Positions 1-9,461 of a stretch of 40,427 nt of DNA are shown here, piece by piece. The DNA lies in the NCBI GenBank assembly GCA_028278125.1, contig JANQEY010000147.1:1-40427 (forward strand), written 5' to 3'. The stretch's first letter is position 1. Every line of letters begins with the position of its first letter. A model generated the notes under the pieces. That model was not told the origin of the DNA. It did not search any database and saw nothing but the letters and a program-made list of their open reading frames with translations. Both the position numbers and the translations under genes were made by a program. Source of the stretch: a bacterium. Its GTDB lineage: Bacteria > Electryoneota > Electryoneia > Electryoneales > Electryoneaceae.

Positions 1-3000
1 TAGCCTGCGTCGAACCTTTCGTTCGCCAGCTTTGCAACCTCTTGCCCAAGGACATTAAATACAGACAGTTTGACATTCTGAGCCTGGACCAGGTCGAACC
101 TGATGGTTGTCATTGGATTAAAGGGGTTCGGATAGTTCTGGTAAAGCGCATACTTCGTAGGCATCAGTTCATTCTCACCAACGCTGTCCTCTTCATCGAT
201 AACAAGGATTGTTAAATCCATCACCGGGGTATTAGCCCAGTATGAACCTCCGAAGACAATTTCCGCGTAGATTTCCATTCCCGCTTCCAGGTCTCCTAAC
301 TCATCTGTTTTTGTCAAATCAACATTCACAGTCAGTGTATGAGTTTCACCCGGATCCATAGTTCCTTCAGTTGGCTCAAGCCATACCCATTCAGGCGGCG
401 AAATTAGACCTTCCCAGATATCAACATAGTCATTTGTGGACTGGTTGATCGTAGTGATATCGTAGAAGTCACTCCTCCAGCCAAGACTGATTTCCATACC
501 ACCGGCAACACTGTTTCCATCAGGTGAATAGACCTCAGTTGCGGTCATGTCGTATTCGAATGTCAGAGGATCGTACCGGAAAGCATATCCACCTGAACCT
601 TCGCCAACCTGGTAAAGCATCCAGATAGTATATCCATCACCGTCTCTCGGCATATAAGCCATACCTGAGACGCTGCGGAATTCATTGTCGATATCCAGGT
701 TAGTGATATTACCTGATATCGGATCAACAGCAGCGAAATCATTGCCCCATTCACGCAGGTATAAAAGATCATTATCCCAATCGTAAGCGATCGCGTTTGG
801 CCAGAAATTGACTGTTGTTACCAGCGAATATTCGGTGAAGTCAGGCGTGAACCTGTACACTTCACCGTCGGCGTTTGCACCGAACAATTCATTGGTAAAT
901 GGGCTGTAGGCAAGGTCACTGAATCCACGTCCCTCAGCGTCAAGCATCTCTGCCGGGTATTCATAGCTGTTGAACAGGAATCCCTGGTGATTGAATGAAT
1001 AGAGGTAGTTCTCACCATTATTATCATCAAGGAAGCTGGCTGATATGAAGATAGTGTCTTCTGTTGTCACAGCAGCCAGGATACCATCGTTGTCAGCTGC
1101 GGTTGAAACATCATAACTGATAATAACATCCCAGACATCGTCCAGTTCATCAACCCGGGGTACCGGTCCGACGTTTCTTGGACTGGGATCGATCAGTGTT
1201 GGTCCGTTTATACCCAGGGTTTTTCTAATCTGACGACCGTTGCGGTTGTTTTTTGGTCCTGAGAACACCGCGTCAGGATTGATTCCATGGTGACTACCTC
1301 CACCCGATGCTGCTAGTGAGGGACTATTCAATACCCTGACGTAAGCATTCCAATCCAATGGACCAGTTCCGATACTTTCGAGATCGAAACTTTCATCACC
1401 GGTTGTGTCACCATAAACGTCATGGATATTAACGGTTACCTCTATTGCTGTAGTTTCCAGCTCACCATCGGGGAACAACATTGGTAGGCCGCTATCATTC
1501 GTGAAATCAAGTGTCAATGTATCATCTTCAATTATTTCAAAATCTTCCACGGTATGTGGCCAATAGTACGGATACTCGCAGATGACATTATGTTCACCTG
1601 CTGGAGCGTTCATCAGCATGTAGTAACCGTTTGCGTTAGTAAATGCCTGGAAGACCGGCACATCCTCGAGATAGACATGGGCGCCCTGCATCGGTTGGTC
1701 GTTCGCGTCCATGACAAAACCTTCAACCCAGCCACGGGCTTCACGCGGGACACCCCAGATTTCAAGATTATCAATAGCAACACCATATCCGGGTTCCCAT
1801 ATATTGTCATGAGCTCTGAACCTGAATGCAATATGAATGGAGTCAGCATCGTTAAATTCAGAGAGATCATATTCAACACGCTGCCACATTTGAATACTGC
1901 CTGAAAAACCAGGTTCCTGGAGTCCCCAGACATTATTATCCGGATAACCAACTTCCGGACTGACAACCGTCCATGTATCCTGGTTGTCTGCCGATACCTG
2001 TAGATTATATCCGCTATCCCAATCAAAATCGTACCAGTGATAGTAAATAACTCTAAGTTGTCCAATAACATCCCAGGCATGTGTACTCAGCAGCCAGTCT
2101 TCCTGTCCTGCCAGGTAGTTGGCATCAAGTAATGTGGCCCAGCAGTTATCAGTGTCATCATAACCGCCCTGGGGTCCGAGACCAGGTTCGCCCCATTCCC
2201 AGGTAATTCCATCCGGTTCGAAAGGATTTGGTTGTTCAGGTACCATGTTAGGTTCGAAGCTGCTCCAGAACGGAGGTTCACCTATTCTTGTGGGCTCAGT
2301 TGAGTCCTCGTTGGAAATATTTGGAACCTCATCCTTTGCAACGATTGAATAAGTGTAATAGCCGGCATCAACCACCTCCTCATCGTATTGCAGCGGATTC
2401 TGGTCAAATGGTATTGTGGCAATCATCTGACCGTCACGATACAGGTCATATTCAACCAGGTCTACAAGTGGGGTTCCGTCAGCATTTTCAGTTGGTGGAT
2501 CCCAGATAATGGTAGCTGTCTGGAATGTGTGGTTTATGTTGACAATCTGTAGATCTTCCGGAGATCCAGGCTCCATGTTAAATACCATGGTCTGTTGATC
2601 ACTGGGATTAGATTCAATTATTTCTTCACCGGTATCAACAGTAGCTGTCAAGTAAACAAGAATTTCATTATCCTCGAGTTCACTTCCAAGTACCAGGTCA
2701 TAGATGTCCTCAGCTACCGGATCCACATTATCCTGGTTCCAGTTTGCACCGTCATCAAGTGAGTAATAGATATTAAATCCAAGAAATTCATCAAGTTCAT
2801 CTATACCGCTCCAACCCGGTTGAAGAGGTGCCATGGGCAAAGCGATTGATGGAACAAAACCGTAAACCGGTGATTGATGAGTAACTGCTACGGGAGAGAT
2901 CGGATTTGGCTGTTCATCTCCAATTTCATCATTTCGAATCTCAAAATCGTCGACCTGGTTAAGAGGATGTGACGATAATAATTCAAGTCGAATTAACGGA

Positions 3001-6000
3001 TCACCGTTAGTTTCATGTGCTGACCAGTTTTCTCCACCATCGACTGAATAGAACAACAATCCGCCGTAGTTTGTTTCAGCATCAACACATAACGCTTCCT
3101 GTCCAGAACTGGAATAGTATCCAATCCAGAAACGACCTGCGACATCAACAGCTTCGTTGAGAAGAACTAATCCATCCTCTGGAATTATTTCTTCAGAACT
3201 ATGAATCAGGTCTCCAGGGTATCCCTGGTTGTCATTAAATACCTGGATAACGACAGGATCAGGTTGTTCATCCGGCCAATTACCCCAATCATTTTCAGGC
3301 CAGGCAACCCTCAACTCGGTTTGAATTATCTGTGCTTCACCGATAATTTCAAACGGATATGCTAATAGATTCTGCTCGTTTTCCGTTGGAACTACCCAGG
3401 CATCAGCCGCAATGCCATCATCATGCTGAGCAGTAGCAAGATGTTGATATACACCTGGTTCACCCATGACTAATCGTACACGGTCGTCAAAATCTTCATC
3501 CCAACTGACGAAATATGGTGGAGTCTCCGGGGAAATTTCTGTTACCACAAAGTCGACAATCTGGTCAAATTCCTCATCATCCCAGTTAACTCCATCCACT
3601 TGTTCATGCTCATATCCATCTGCATGACATACAACAGTAAAGGGAGCGTCCTCAATGTTGACAAGCAGTATTTCGTAGTTACCATTCTCATCGGTAGTAC
3701 CAAACGAAGCCGGATCCTCCATCAGGTAGACGTGTGCACCCGGAACGGGATCCCCTTCATCGGTAGTAACTGTTCCCACTACGTTCCCGAATTCAGCAGC
3801 AAACCTGACGAGGATAGACATCTCATCATGAATATCTTCCCACGGGTAAATGCTGGCAATAGTTCCGTCTTCATTTTCAACACCGGTGGGTCCGAAATGG
3901 CCGAATTCCCAGTTGTCGGAATGGTTATAATTGAACAACATCGAGTTGTTATCGCAATCGAGAACAACCTGGAATTGTTTTTCCCAATCCATCCAGGCAA
4001 TATTCAAATCAAACTGGACCACAACTTCGTTGTTGCCTTCATCAATCAACGAATAGATAGCGAAGTCATCATCCTGCATCTGTACTGTCCAATCACCATT
4101 AAACGGTACCACTGTGGCGTTTGGCAACCAGGTAGCAGGAAGATCAATCCACCAGAAATCACCGGTTGTGGTAAAACTCATCCAGCCCTTTGAGGATGCG
4201 CATAATTCATCGTAATCCTCACCATAGAACTCGAAAGAAAGAGGATCAATGGAAATCATATCGCTGCATGAGAAATTTGGCCAGTTTTCATCATCATGCA
4301 ATATTTCACCATCGCCGCCTTCATCCGGATTGATCTCTGTCCAGGTATAGGGCACGACCTGGAAAATGTAACCAGGATCAGGTAAAGGTCGAGTTAGAAC
4401 ATCGTCAGTAAATACCAGGAAATTGTCGCCATAACCATAATCAGCGGCAATGGCGAAAGCATATTCATGGCCATTTTCCAGTCCTGTTATCAGAATCTGT
4501 TCTTCCTCGATAATACCTTCCTGTATCACGCCGTCGATTCTCAACCTGTAGCCCATGAAGTCGGAAAGCTCATCCAACTCCTGGTTGGCTTCCATGGCGG
4601 AAATGATATTATTTCGTGTATTGGTCAAACTGAACAGACGTGATTGATAGTGGCTGTAGATTTGCTGCATTCTCTCGTGAGGACTATTCACCAAGGCATC
4701 AATCGCGCGCTGAAGAGCTTCAATTTGTTGACCTATCAGTAGTAAGTCCTGTTCAACTTGATTCGCCGGTGGATCCCAGCTCAATTGAACTTCCAGGTCA
4801 CCAATCTCAGCAGCCAGGGCTTGAGGTGGCATGATATCGGAAACAAATATATCCAGTGGCATATTTTCTTCATGGCATACCACGTTATAAATGTTCTGGA
4901 AATGGTTAGGTTGTGGATTTTCGTAAGATATCTCAAATGTGAATGTTCCCACCACCTGCTGACCGAAGGAAAATTCGCCATTGACATCTGTTGTAACGTT
5001 GATCTCAAGCTGAGGTATCGTAATTGTTGCAGTTGGAACAGGTGTGTCGGGAGTATCTGCAGACCAGAGGGTACCTTCAATAGTTACCTGGTCAGTCTGA
5101 GGTGCCATTGAAACGTCAACGGTGATAGTTTCACCTTCAGGCACGTATACATCAGGTTCCGTATATTCCACATAATAAGCTGCAACAAAATCTATTGTAT
5201 AATCTTCAAGGTTATAGTCGGTTGGAGTTACCCTGTCAAAGTAGTAATAACCCGTTTCATCAGTGGTAGTGTACTTTTCTTCATCACCCATCAAGCGAAG
5301 AGTTACTTCAACATCCTCTATTGGATCACCGGAATCAGAATCAGTCACCAGTCCTTCAATCACACCAGGAACTGGCGCCCCATGAATTCTGAAATCATCA
5401 ATTGCCACTCCGTACCGCCACAACCATTGGTCAGAAGTAGCTGCTGCCTGGAACATGAACATGACCTCTTCACCGGTATAATCACCAACCGGGAAAGCAA
5501 CCTCAACCCACTGATCCGATTGACCGCTGAAACCAGGTTCCGGTATCCAATTCCAAATTTCCTGATCAAAATAACCCAGGAAAGGAACATCACCGGTATA
5601 CCCGCCATCCGGTTCAAGTATTTCCCAGGTTTCTCCAAAATCTGTTGAAATCTGGAAATTATATCCTGCGAAAATATTCCAATCGTCCATGAAGTAGTCA
5701 ATCCAGTGCCAATAGACAACCATGGCGTCTTCTGTACCTATATACCAGGATTCTGTTGTTAATAATGTATCACCACGATCACCATTCCAATCCATCGCAC
5801 CGGTATGATTGCCATCAAGAACTGTCGCCCAGCAGTTTTCACCGCCTTGTGTGTGGTCTGCTTCAGGGCCTTCGGTTGGAATTCCCCATTCCCAGTCACC
5901 GGGAATGTTATTTTCAGAAAGAGTCCAAATCTCATGGACCTGTTCTTCATCCTCGAAATCTTCGTAATAACCGATGGGGATAACTTCGAGCAGGACATCA

Positions 6001-8735
6001 TCGAGGGTAACATCAAATTCTTCAGCAGGAACTGTTACATTTTCAACTGTTGCTGAATAATACCCATATGCTGAGAAACTCAAGTCATAAGGTTCTGCAT
6101 CAGCCGGCACCAGCACAGTGTACCAACCGGTAATATCGGTCGCAGCCCGCCATGAATCGCCATTTGAATCAACGGCAACAACCTGGGCGTTATGAACAGG
6201 ATCTCCACTTGATTCATCAAGGACTACACCATTAATTCCGTTCCAATCCCAATCAGGCAGCATAAACCTGATAGATGTTTCATCCTCGATATCAGTCCAG
6301 GGATAGATGTACGCAATTTCTCCTTCTTCATCTTCTATTCCCGTTGGACCACCGTGTTCCCAATCCCAGAAATCGGCGTAGTTATAGTTGAATTGTATCG
6401 AGTTGTCCTCACAATCGAGAACTGCCTGGAATTCAATCGAAAAGTCAGTCCAGGCTATATTCATACTCCACTGAACAACTACCCTGTTATTTTCTTCGTC
6501 TACAAGGTAACAGAGAACGAAATCGTCGTCATCAAATAATGCAGTGAAATCGCCGTTGAATGGGACCAGGCTTGCGTTTGGAGGCCATTGGTCAGGAATA
6601 AAAATGAACCATTCATTTATGGAATCCGTGAGACTCATCCATCCTTTGGTACAGGCGGCAAATTCATCGTACTCGATTCCAAAGTAATTAAAAGTGAGTG
6701 GTTCAATTGACGTTAACTCACTACAAATGGGATTCGGCCACTGATCGTTATCTATCAGGATTTCGCCATCACCGCCATTATTCGGATTTATTTCGATCCA
6801 TTCATAGTCTACTACATCGACGAGGTAATCACCGGCAGGCATTGGACGCGCTTCAAACGGCTCTGACCAGGCCAGGTATTCTTCGTCGTAACCGTAATCT
6901 GCGGCTACCTGGAATGTATAAAGTGTACCATTGAGCAGGTTGGGGACAGTAAAGCTCTCTGCCTCTATATAATTGTCGAGAATTATCTCAGTCCCGTTTG
7001 GCAAAATCTGCTTAATTCGGTATCCAATATAATCGGTTATCTGGTCAAGTTCGCCGCCATGTTCCAGGATATTGCGCATAGACCTGGCGCGGTGAATTTT
7101 CGTTTCGAAAAATTCAATCTTACGATTCTTTTCTTCCTGGCTAAGATTTGAAGCATTTACACGATCGATCGCGATTAGCGCTATTTGTATTGTTTCATCA
7201 ATCTCTGCTAATGTCAAATCCGGTTGGTGATTAGCGGGTGGATCCCATGACAGGGCAACCGAGCCATCTTGAGGTGTACCGGTCAGGTTACCCGGTTCCA
7301 TTATTTCCGGCAGTTCGAAATTTAATGGAATAGCGTCTGCGTTTATTTCAACATGGGTCAGCTCAAGGTTGTGATACCCCTCAGACCCTACGGGAGTGTG
7401 CCCGACCTGGACTGTATATAATCCCTGTAGTTGATCACCAAGGTTAAATACCCCGTTGAAATTCGTAACAGCCCACTCACCAAGCTGAGGGAGCGCTACA
7501 ACAACACCCATCAGTGGCGTATCCGGGGTATCAGCTGATACCACTGTTCCACCGACTAAAACCTCAGTAGTCTCTTCATCGAGTGCAAAATCCTGCTCAA
7601 TTACATCCTCTTCAAGAACTTCGATGTCTTCTATAGTCTGGGCAATATATCCAGGAAAATACGCCTGTAGGTCAAAAGTGTTTTCTTCACCTATGGCTAT
7701 CGAATATTCACCAAGATCATTTGTAAAAACTGTTTCAAGAATATCTTCAGTGTCAGCGTAGTAAAGAACCATTTCGGCGCCTTCGATGGGATCACCGGTG
7801 TTCACATCGGTGACAACACCATTTATGAAAGCGTCTTCAAAGTCGGAAAACTTAATTGCCAGTCCACCGAATGGATAATCAGCAGGCATTTCATTGTTAG
7901 ATACTTCCAATCCGATTGTACCATCTTCGTTTTCGATACCGATTGTTTCACCACCATTAAAATTGTCAGGTCCATTAAAACCTTCGTTATACATCATTAA
8001 AATGGTACCGTTATCGAATAGTTGAACCTGGCAGGGGGCGTTATCATGTTCAATCTGGACAACAAGCATATCGTCCATTGTTTCGTAGTATGCTGTACTG
8101 TACCAGTCGACGATAAAATCATCCCAGTAAAACGCTACAAGGTTATTAGGTTCAAAAGGATCCGGCAGGTTTGTATTTGTCCAGTTGACATTGGTTGATG
8201 TGAACGACAACCAGCCATGGGCGCATAGATAGAATTCTTCATGGTTTTCACCGTAGAACGGGAACTCAAATCCTATATCGAATGGACCGAGTGTGATATC
8301 ATTGTCCAGACCGGTAATCATTTCGCCCGTATCGCTGATATCTATCCAGTTAAATTCGGGACCATCATCTTCCTGCGAGTCAACATATTCATAACCGAAT
8401 TCATCAGGCCCACCACGTTCATCAAGTTCATCGTTAGTGTTGTCTGGACGAATGATACCTTCTTTGACTAAAAGAGTATTTTCTTCCTCTGAAAGTTGAT
8501 CGCCGTCTAATAGTTTAGTTAAAGCCGATTCTACTTTCTGATAGTATAAAAATCGACGCTTTTGAATTGCGCTAGGTTTATCGATGCTGTTTTTCAGCTC
8601 TTTAACCGTTGCAATTTTAGATTTTATTGCGTCTAAATTTGATTGTGCTGCCAATGAGGGAATGTCAGAGGCTGCTAGAAAGGGGGCAAGTGTAAAGAGA
8701 AGGCCCACCACTAAGATACAGTTCAAGATTCTCAT
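1..8735 (-). CDS. Giant modular secreted surface protein with T9SS type A sorting domain (3' end beyond window)
   Basis: Open in one frame from ATG 8733-8735 to the left edge, 2,911 residues visible; I see no in-frame stop. SD-like 'GGAGC' lies just upstream. Residues 1-22 are a signal peptide (MRILNCILVVGLLFTLAPFL). Modules in rough order: helical segment 23-95; beta-sandwich copy 1 (~118-290); carboxypeptidase-regulatory-like Ig domains (~300-470); Fn3-like domain with helical insert (~475-635); sandwich copy 2 (~640-820); regulatory domain; jelly-roll/MAM-like domain (~915-1118, ending 'AIDDFRIHG'); regulatory domains; Fn3 with helical insert (~1300-1455); sandwich copy 3 (~1458-1640); regulatory domain; Fn3-like region; second jelly roll (~2150-2330, 'AIDNLEIWG'); regulatory domain; propeller-like stretch (~2500-2720); sorting domain from ~2860 ('YQNYPNPFNPMTTIRFDL'). 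Inferred: exported by T9SS and attached at the cell surface as an adhesin or scaffold. The final ~30 residues are outside the window. No catalytic domain recognised. Confidence 0.88.
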   Translation of the reverse strand, partial: MRILNCILVVGLLFTLAPFLAASDIPSLAAQSNLDAIKSKIATVKELKNSIDKPSAIQKRRFLYYQKVESALTKLLDGDQLSEEENTLLVKEGIIRPDNTNDELDERGGPDEFGYEYVDSQEDDGPEFNWIDISDTGEMITGLDNDITLGPFDIGFEFPFYGENHEEFYLCAHGWLSFTSTNVNWTNTNLPDPFEPNNLVAFYWDDFIVDWYSTAYYETMDDMLVVQIEHDNAPCQVQLFDNGTILMMYNEGFNGPDNFNGGETIGIENEDGTIGLEVSNNEMPADYPFGGLAIKFSDFEDAFINGVVTDVNTGDPIEGAEMVLYYADTEDILETVFTNDLGEYSIAIGEENTFDLQAYFPGYIAQTIEDIEVLEEDVIEQDFALDEETTEVLVGGTVVSADTPDTPLMGVVVALPQLGEWAVTNFNGVFNLGDQLQGLYTVQVGHTPVGSEGYHNLELTHVEINADAIPLNFELPEIMEPGNLTGTPQDGSVALSWDPPANHQPDLTLAEIDETIQIALIAIDRVNASNLSQEEKNRKIEFFETKIHRARSMRNILEHGGELDQITDYIGYRIKQILPNGTEIILDNYIEAESFTVPNLLNGTLYTFQVAADYGYDEEYLAWSEPFEARPMPAGDYLVDVVDYEWIEINPNNGGDGEILIDNDQWPNPICSELTSIEPLTFNYFGIEYDEFAACTKGWMSLTDSINEWFIFIPDQWPPNASLVPFNGDFTALFDDDDFVLCYLVDEENNRVVVQWSMNIAWTDFSIEFQAVLDCEDNSIQFNYNYADFWDWEHGGPTGIEDEEGEIAYIYPWTDIEDETSIRFMLPDWDWNGINGVVLDESSGDPVHNAQVVAVDSNGDSWRAATDITGWYTVLVPADAEPYDLSFSAYGYYSATVENVTVPAEEFDVTLDDVLLEVIPIGYYEDFEDEEQVHEIWTLSENNIPGDWEWGIPTEGPEADHTQGGENCWATVLDGNHTGAMDWNGDRGDTLLTTESWYIGTEDAMVVYWHWIDYFMDDWNIFAGYNFQISTDFGETWEILEPDGGYTGDVPFLGYFDQEIWNWIPEPGFSGQSDQWVEVAFPVGDYTGEEVMFMFQAAATSDQWLWRYGVAIDDFRIHGAPVPGVIEGLVTDSDSGDPIEDVEVTLRLMGDEEKYTTTDETGYYYFDRVTPTDYNLEDYTIDFVAAYYVEYTEPDVYVPEGETITVDVSMAPQTDQVTIEGTLWSADTPDTPVPTATITIPQLEINVTTDVNGEFSFGQQVVGTFTFEISYENPQPNHFQNIYNVVCHEENMPLDIFVSDIMPPQALAAEIGDLEVQLSWDPPANQVEQDLLLIGQQIEALQRAIDALVNSPHERMQQIYSHYQSRLFSLTNTRNNIISAMEANQELDELSDFMGYRLRIDGVIQEGIIEEEQILITGLENGHEYAFAIAADYGYGDNFLVFTDDVLTRPLPDPGYIFQVVPYTWTEINPDEGGDGEILHDDENWPNFSCSDMISIDPLSFEFYGEDYDELCASSKGWMSFTTTGDFWWIDLPATWLPNATVVPFNGDWTVQMQDDDFAIYSLIDEGNNEVVVQFDLNIAWMDWEKQFQVVLDCDNNSMLFNYNHSDNWEFGHFGPTGVENEDGTIASIYPWEDIHDEMSILVRFAAEFGNVVGTVTTDEGDPVPGAHVYLMEDPASFGTTDENGNYEILLVNIEDAPFTVVCHADGYEHEQVDGVNWDDEEFDQIVDFVVTEISPETPPYFVSWDEDFDDRVRLVMGEPGVYQHLATAQHDDGIAADAWVVPTENEQNLLAYPFEIIGEAQIIQTELRVAWPENDWGNWPDEQPDPVVIQVFNDNQGYPGDLIHSSEEIIPEDGLVLLNEAVDVAGRFWIGYYSSSGQEALCVDAETNYGGLLFYSVDGGENWSAHETNGDPLIRLELLSSHPLNQVDDFEIRNDEIGDEQPNPISPVAVTHQSPVYGFVPSIALPMAPLQPGWSGIDELDEFLGFNIYYSLDDGANWNQDNVDPVAEDIYDLVLGSELEDNEILVYLTATVDTGEEIIESNPSDQQTMVFNMEPGSPEDLQIVNINHTFQTATIIWDPPTENADGTPLVDLVEYDLYRDGQMIATIPFDQNPLQYDEEVVDAGYYTYSIVAKDEVPNISNEDSTEPTRIGEPPFWSSFEPNMVPEQPNPFEPDGITWEWGEPGLGPQGGYDDTDNCWATLLDANYLAGQEDWLLSTHAWDVIGQLRVIYYHWYDFDWDSGYNLQVSADNQDTWTVVSPEVGYPDNNVWGLQEPGFSGSIQMWQRVEYDLSEFNDADSIHIAFRFRAHDNIWEPGYGVAIDNLEIWGVPREARGWVEGFVMDANDQPMQGAHVYLEDVPVFQAFTNANGYYMLMNAPAGEHNVICEYPYYWPHTVEDFEIIEDDTLTLDFTNDSGLPMLFPDGELETTAIEVTVNIHDVYGDTTGDESFDLESIGTGPLDWNAYVRVLNSPSLAASGGGSHHGINPDAVFSGPKNNRNGRQIRKTLGINGPTLIDPSPRNVGPVPRVDELDDVWDVIISYDVSTAADNDGILAAVTTEDTIFISASFLDDNNGENYLYSFNHQGFLFNSYEYPAEMLDAEGRGFSDLAYSPFTNELFGANADGEVYRFTPDFTEYSLVTTVNFWPNAIAYDWDNDLLYLREWGNDFAAVDPISGNITNLDIDNEFRSVSGMAYMPRDGDGYTIWMLYQVGEGSGGYAFRYDPLTFEYDMTATEVYSPDGNSVAGGMEISLGWRSDFYDITTINQSTNDYVDIWEGLISPPEWVWLEPTEGTMDPGETHTLTVNVDLTKTDELGDLEAGMEIYAEIVFGGSYWANTPVMDLTILVIDEEDSVGENELMPTKYALYQNYPNPFNPMTTIRFDLVQAQNVKLSVFNVLGQEVAKLANERFDAG

Positions 8736-9168
8736 GCTTTGCTCCTACTATCAATTGAACATTGTTCTCAAGGTAATGGAAATCCGTGCAAGTAATTTAT
8801 TTGTTTAAAATTCCTTCGTGTGGAGTGCTTCAAAGAACAAGTGATTATATTAAACTACATAAGTAAATTGTTGTGAACAAGCCTCACCGAGACCCTTTAA
8901 ATAAGTACAAACATATTTAAAATGGCAATCCATAGAGTTTGAATATCGCATATCCTCAAAATATTATATTTAAAGAATTATTATTTATGAGATTATCGTT
9001 TTAGGTCTATTCTTCTAATATCTTATTATTATTAATATTATATATAATATTATCTAATATTCTTCTCTTTCAAATATTAAGTTGATTGAAAATGTTCGAT
9101 CCTTTTTAGTGTTGGGTATAGATCTGGTTCCCCTGATTGGAGCCCGGAGCGTCAGCAGAAATTTTATC
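8736..9168. other. AT-rich intergenic stretch without a gene
   Basis: No credible ORF. It should hold the promoter of the giant minus-strand gene and the upstream region of the tRNA. An extremely AT-rich core (about 8985-9075) contains a 20-bp perfect palindrome at 9033-9052 (TAATATTATATATAATATTA). It is low in complexity, so I give it no function. Confidence 0.5.
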
Positions 9169-9197
9169 TTGCTTCAATTGCTCGAAAAGGATACCTT
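9169..9197 (+). promoter_or_regulatory. Candidate promoter of tRNA-Asp
   Basis: TTGCTT (9169-9174), 17 bp, TACCTT (9192-9197). The spacing is ideal and transcription would start about 40 bp before the tRNA. The -10 box is a weak match, so this is a tentative call. Confidence 0.35.
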
Positions 9198-9241
9198 ATT
9201 TGCCTTGAAAAGCGTTATATTGTTAACGCGTTGAAATACAT

Positions 9242-9317
9242 GGGGCAGTAGCTCAGTTCTGGTTAGAGTATCGGCCTGTCACGCCGAGGGTCGCGGGTTC
9301 GAGTCCCGTCTGCCCCG
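9242..9317 (+). tRNA. tRNA-Asp (anticodon GTC)
   Basis: A full cloverleaf can be drawn by hand. The acceptor stem GGGGCAG (9242-9248) pairs with CTGCCCC (9310-9316), and the discriminator is G9317. The D stem is GCTC/GAGT. The anticodon stem TCGGC/GCCGA encloses loop CTGTCAC, with anticodon GTC at 9278-9280. The T stem GCGGG/CCCGT encloses TTCGAGT. The 3' CCA is not encoded (CAA follows). It stands alone, with its own terminator immediately downstream. Confidence 0.97.
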
Positions 9318-9325
9318 CAAAACGT

Positions 9326-9362
9326 AAGTCTCAGTAAACACCTTGTTTACTGAGACTTTTTT
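9326..9362 (+). terminator. Intrinsic terminator after tRNA-Asp
   Basis: A perfect 15-bp inverted repeat: AAGTCTCAGTAAACA (9326-9340), a 3-nt loop, TGTTTACTGAGACTT (9344-9358), then a run of T to 9362. It begins 8 bp after the tRNA. Confidence 0.9.
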
Positions 9363-9426
9363 ATTATACCCAGAAAATATATCTCTTGTGATTCTGTTTC
9401 TCCGGAGATAAATGTTGAGTTCTCGT

Positions 9427-9455
9427 TTGCAAGTAAACACTTGCTTGCATATATT
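9427..9455 (+). promoter_or_regulatory. Promoter with embedded operator for tetR-hcp
   Basis: TTGCAA (9427-9432), 17 bp, TATATT (9450-9455). An inverted repeat GCAAGT-AAAC-ACTTGC (9429-9444) overlaps the -35 box and most of the spacer, a usual place for an autoregulating TetR-family repressor. The predicted start point, about 7 bp after the -10 box, falls on the ATG at 9462. No Shine-Dalgarno lies between, so the transcript may be leaderless. Confidence 0.6.
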
Positions 9456-9461
9456 CGGTCC

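Noticed and set aside
1613..2080. 155-codon minus-strand ORF
   Set aside because: Other frame of the giant secreted protein, whose frame gives continuous modular sequence.
3600..4193. Long plus-strand ORF (197 codons)
   Set aside because: Antisense shadow of the giant minus-strand gene; no RBS, no recognisable protein features.
9033..9052. 20-bp perfect AT palindrome
   Set aside because: Made only of A and T within a very AT-rich stretch; such symmetry is expected by chance.
9441..9461. Upstream TTG start for the TetR gene
   Set aside because: It would place the coding start inside the promoter and operator and add residues not seen in the family.
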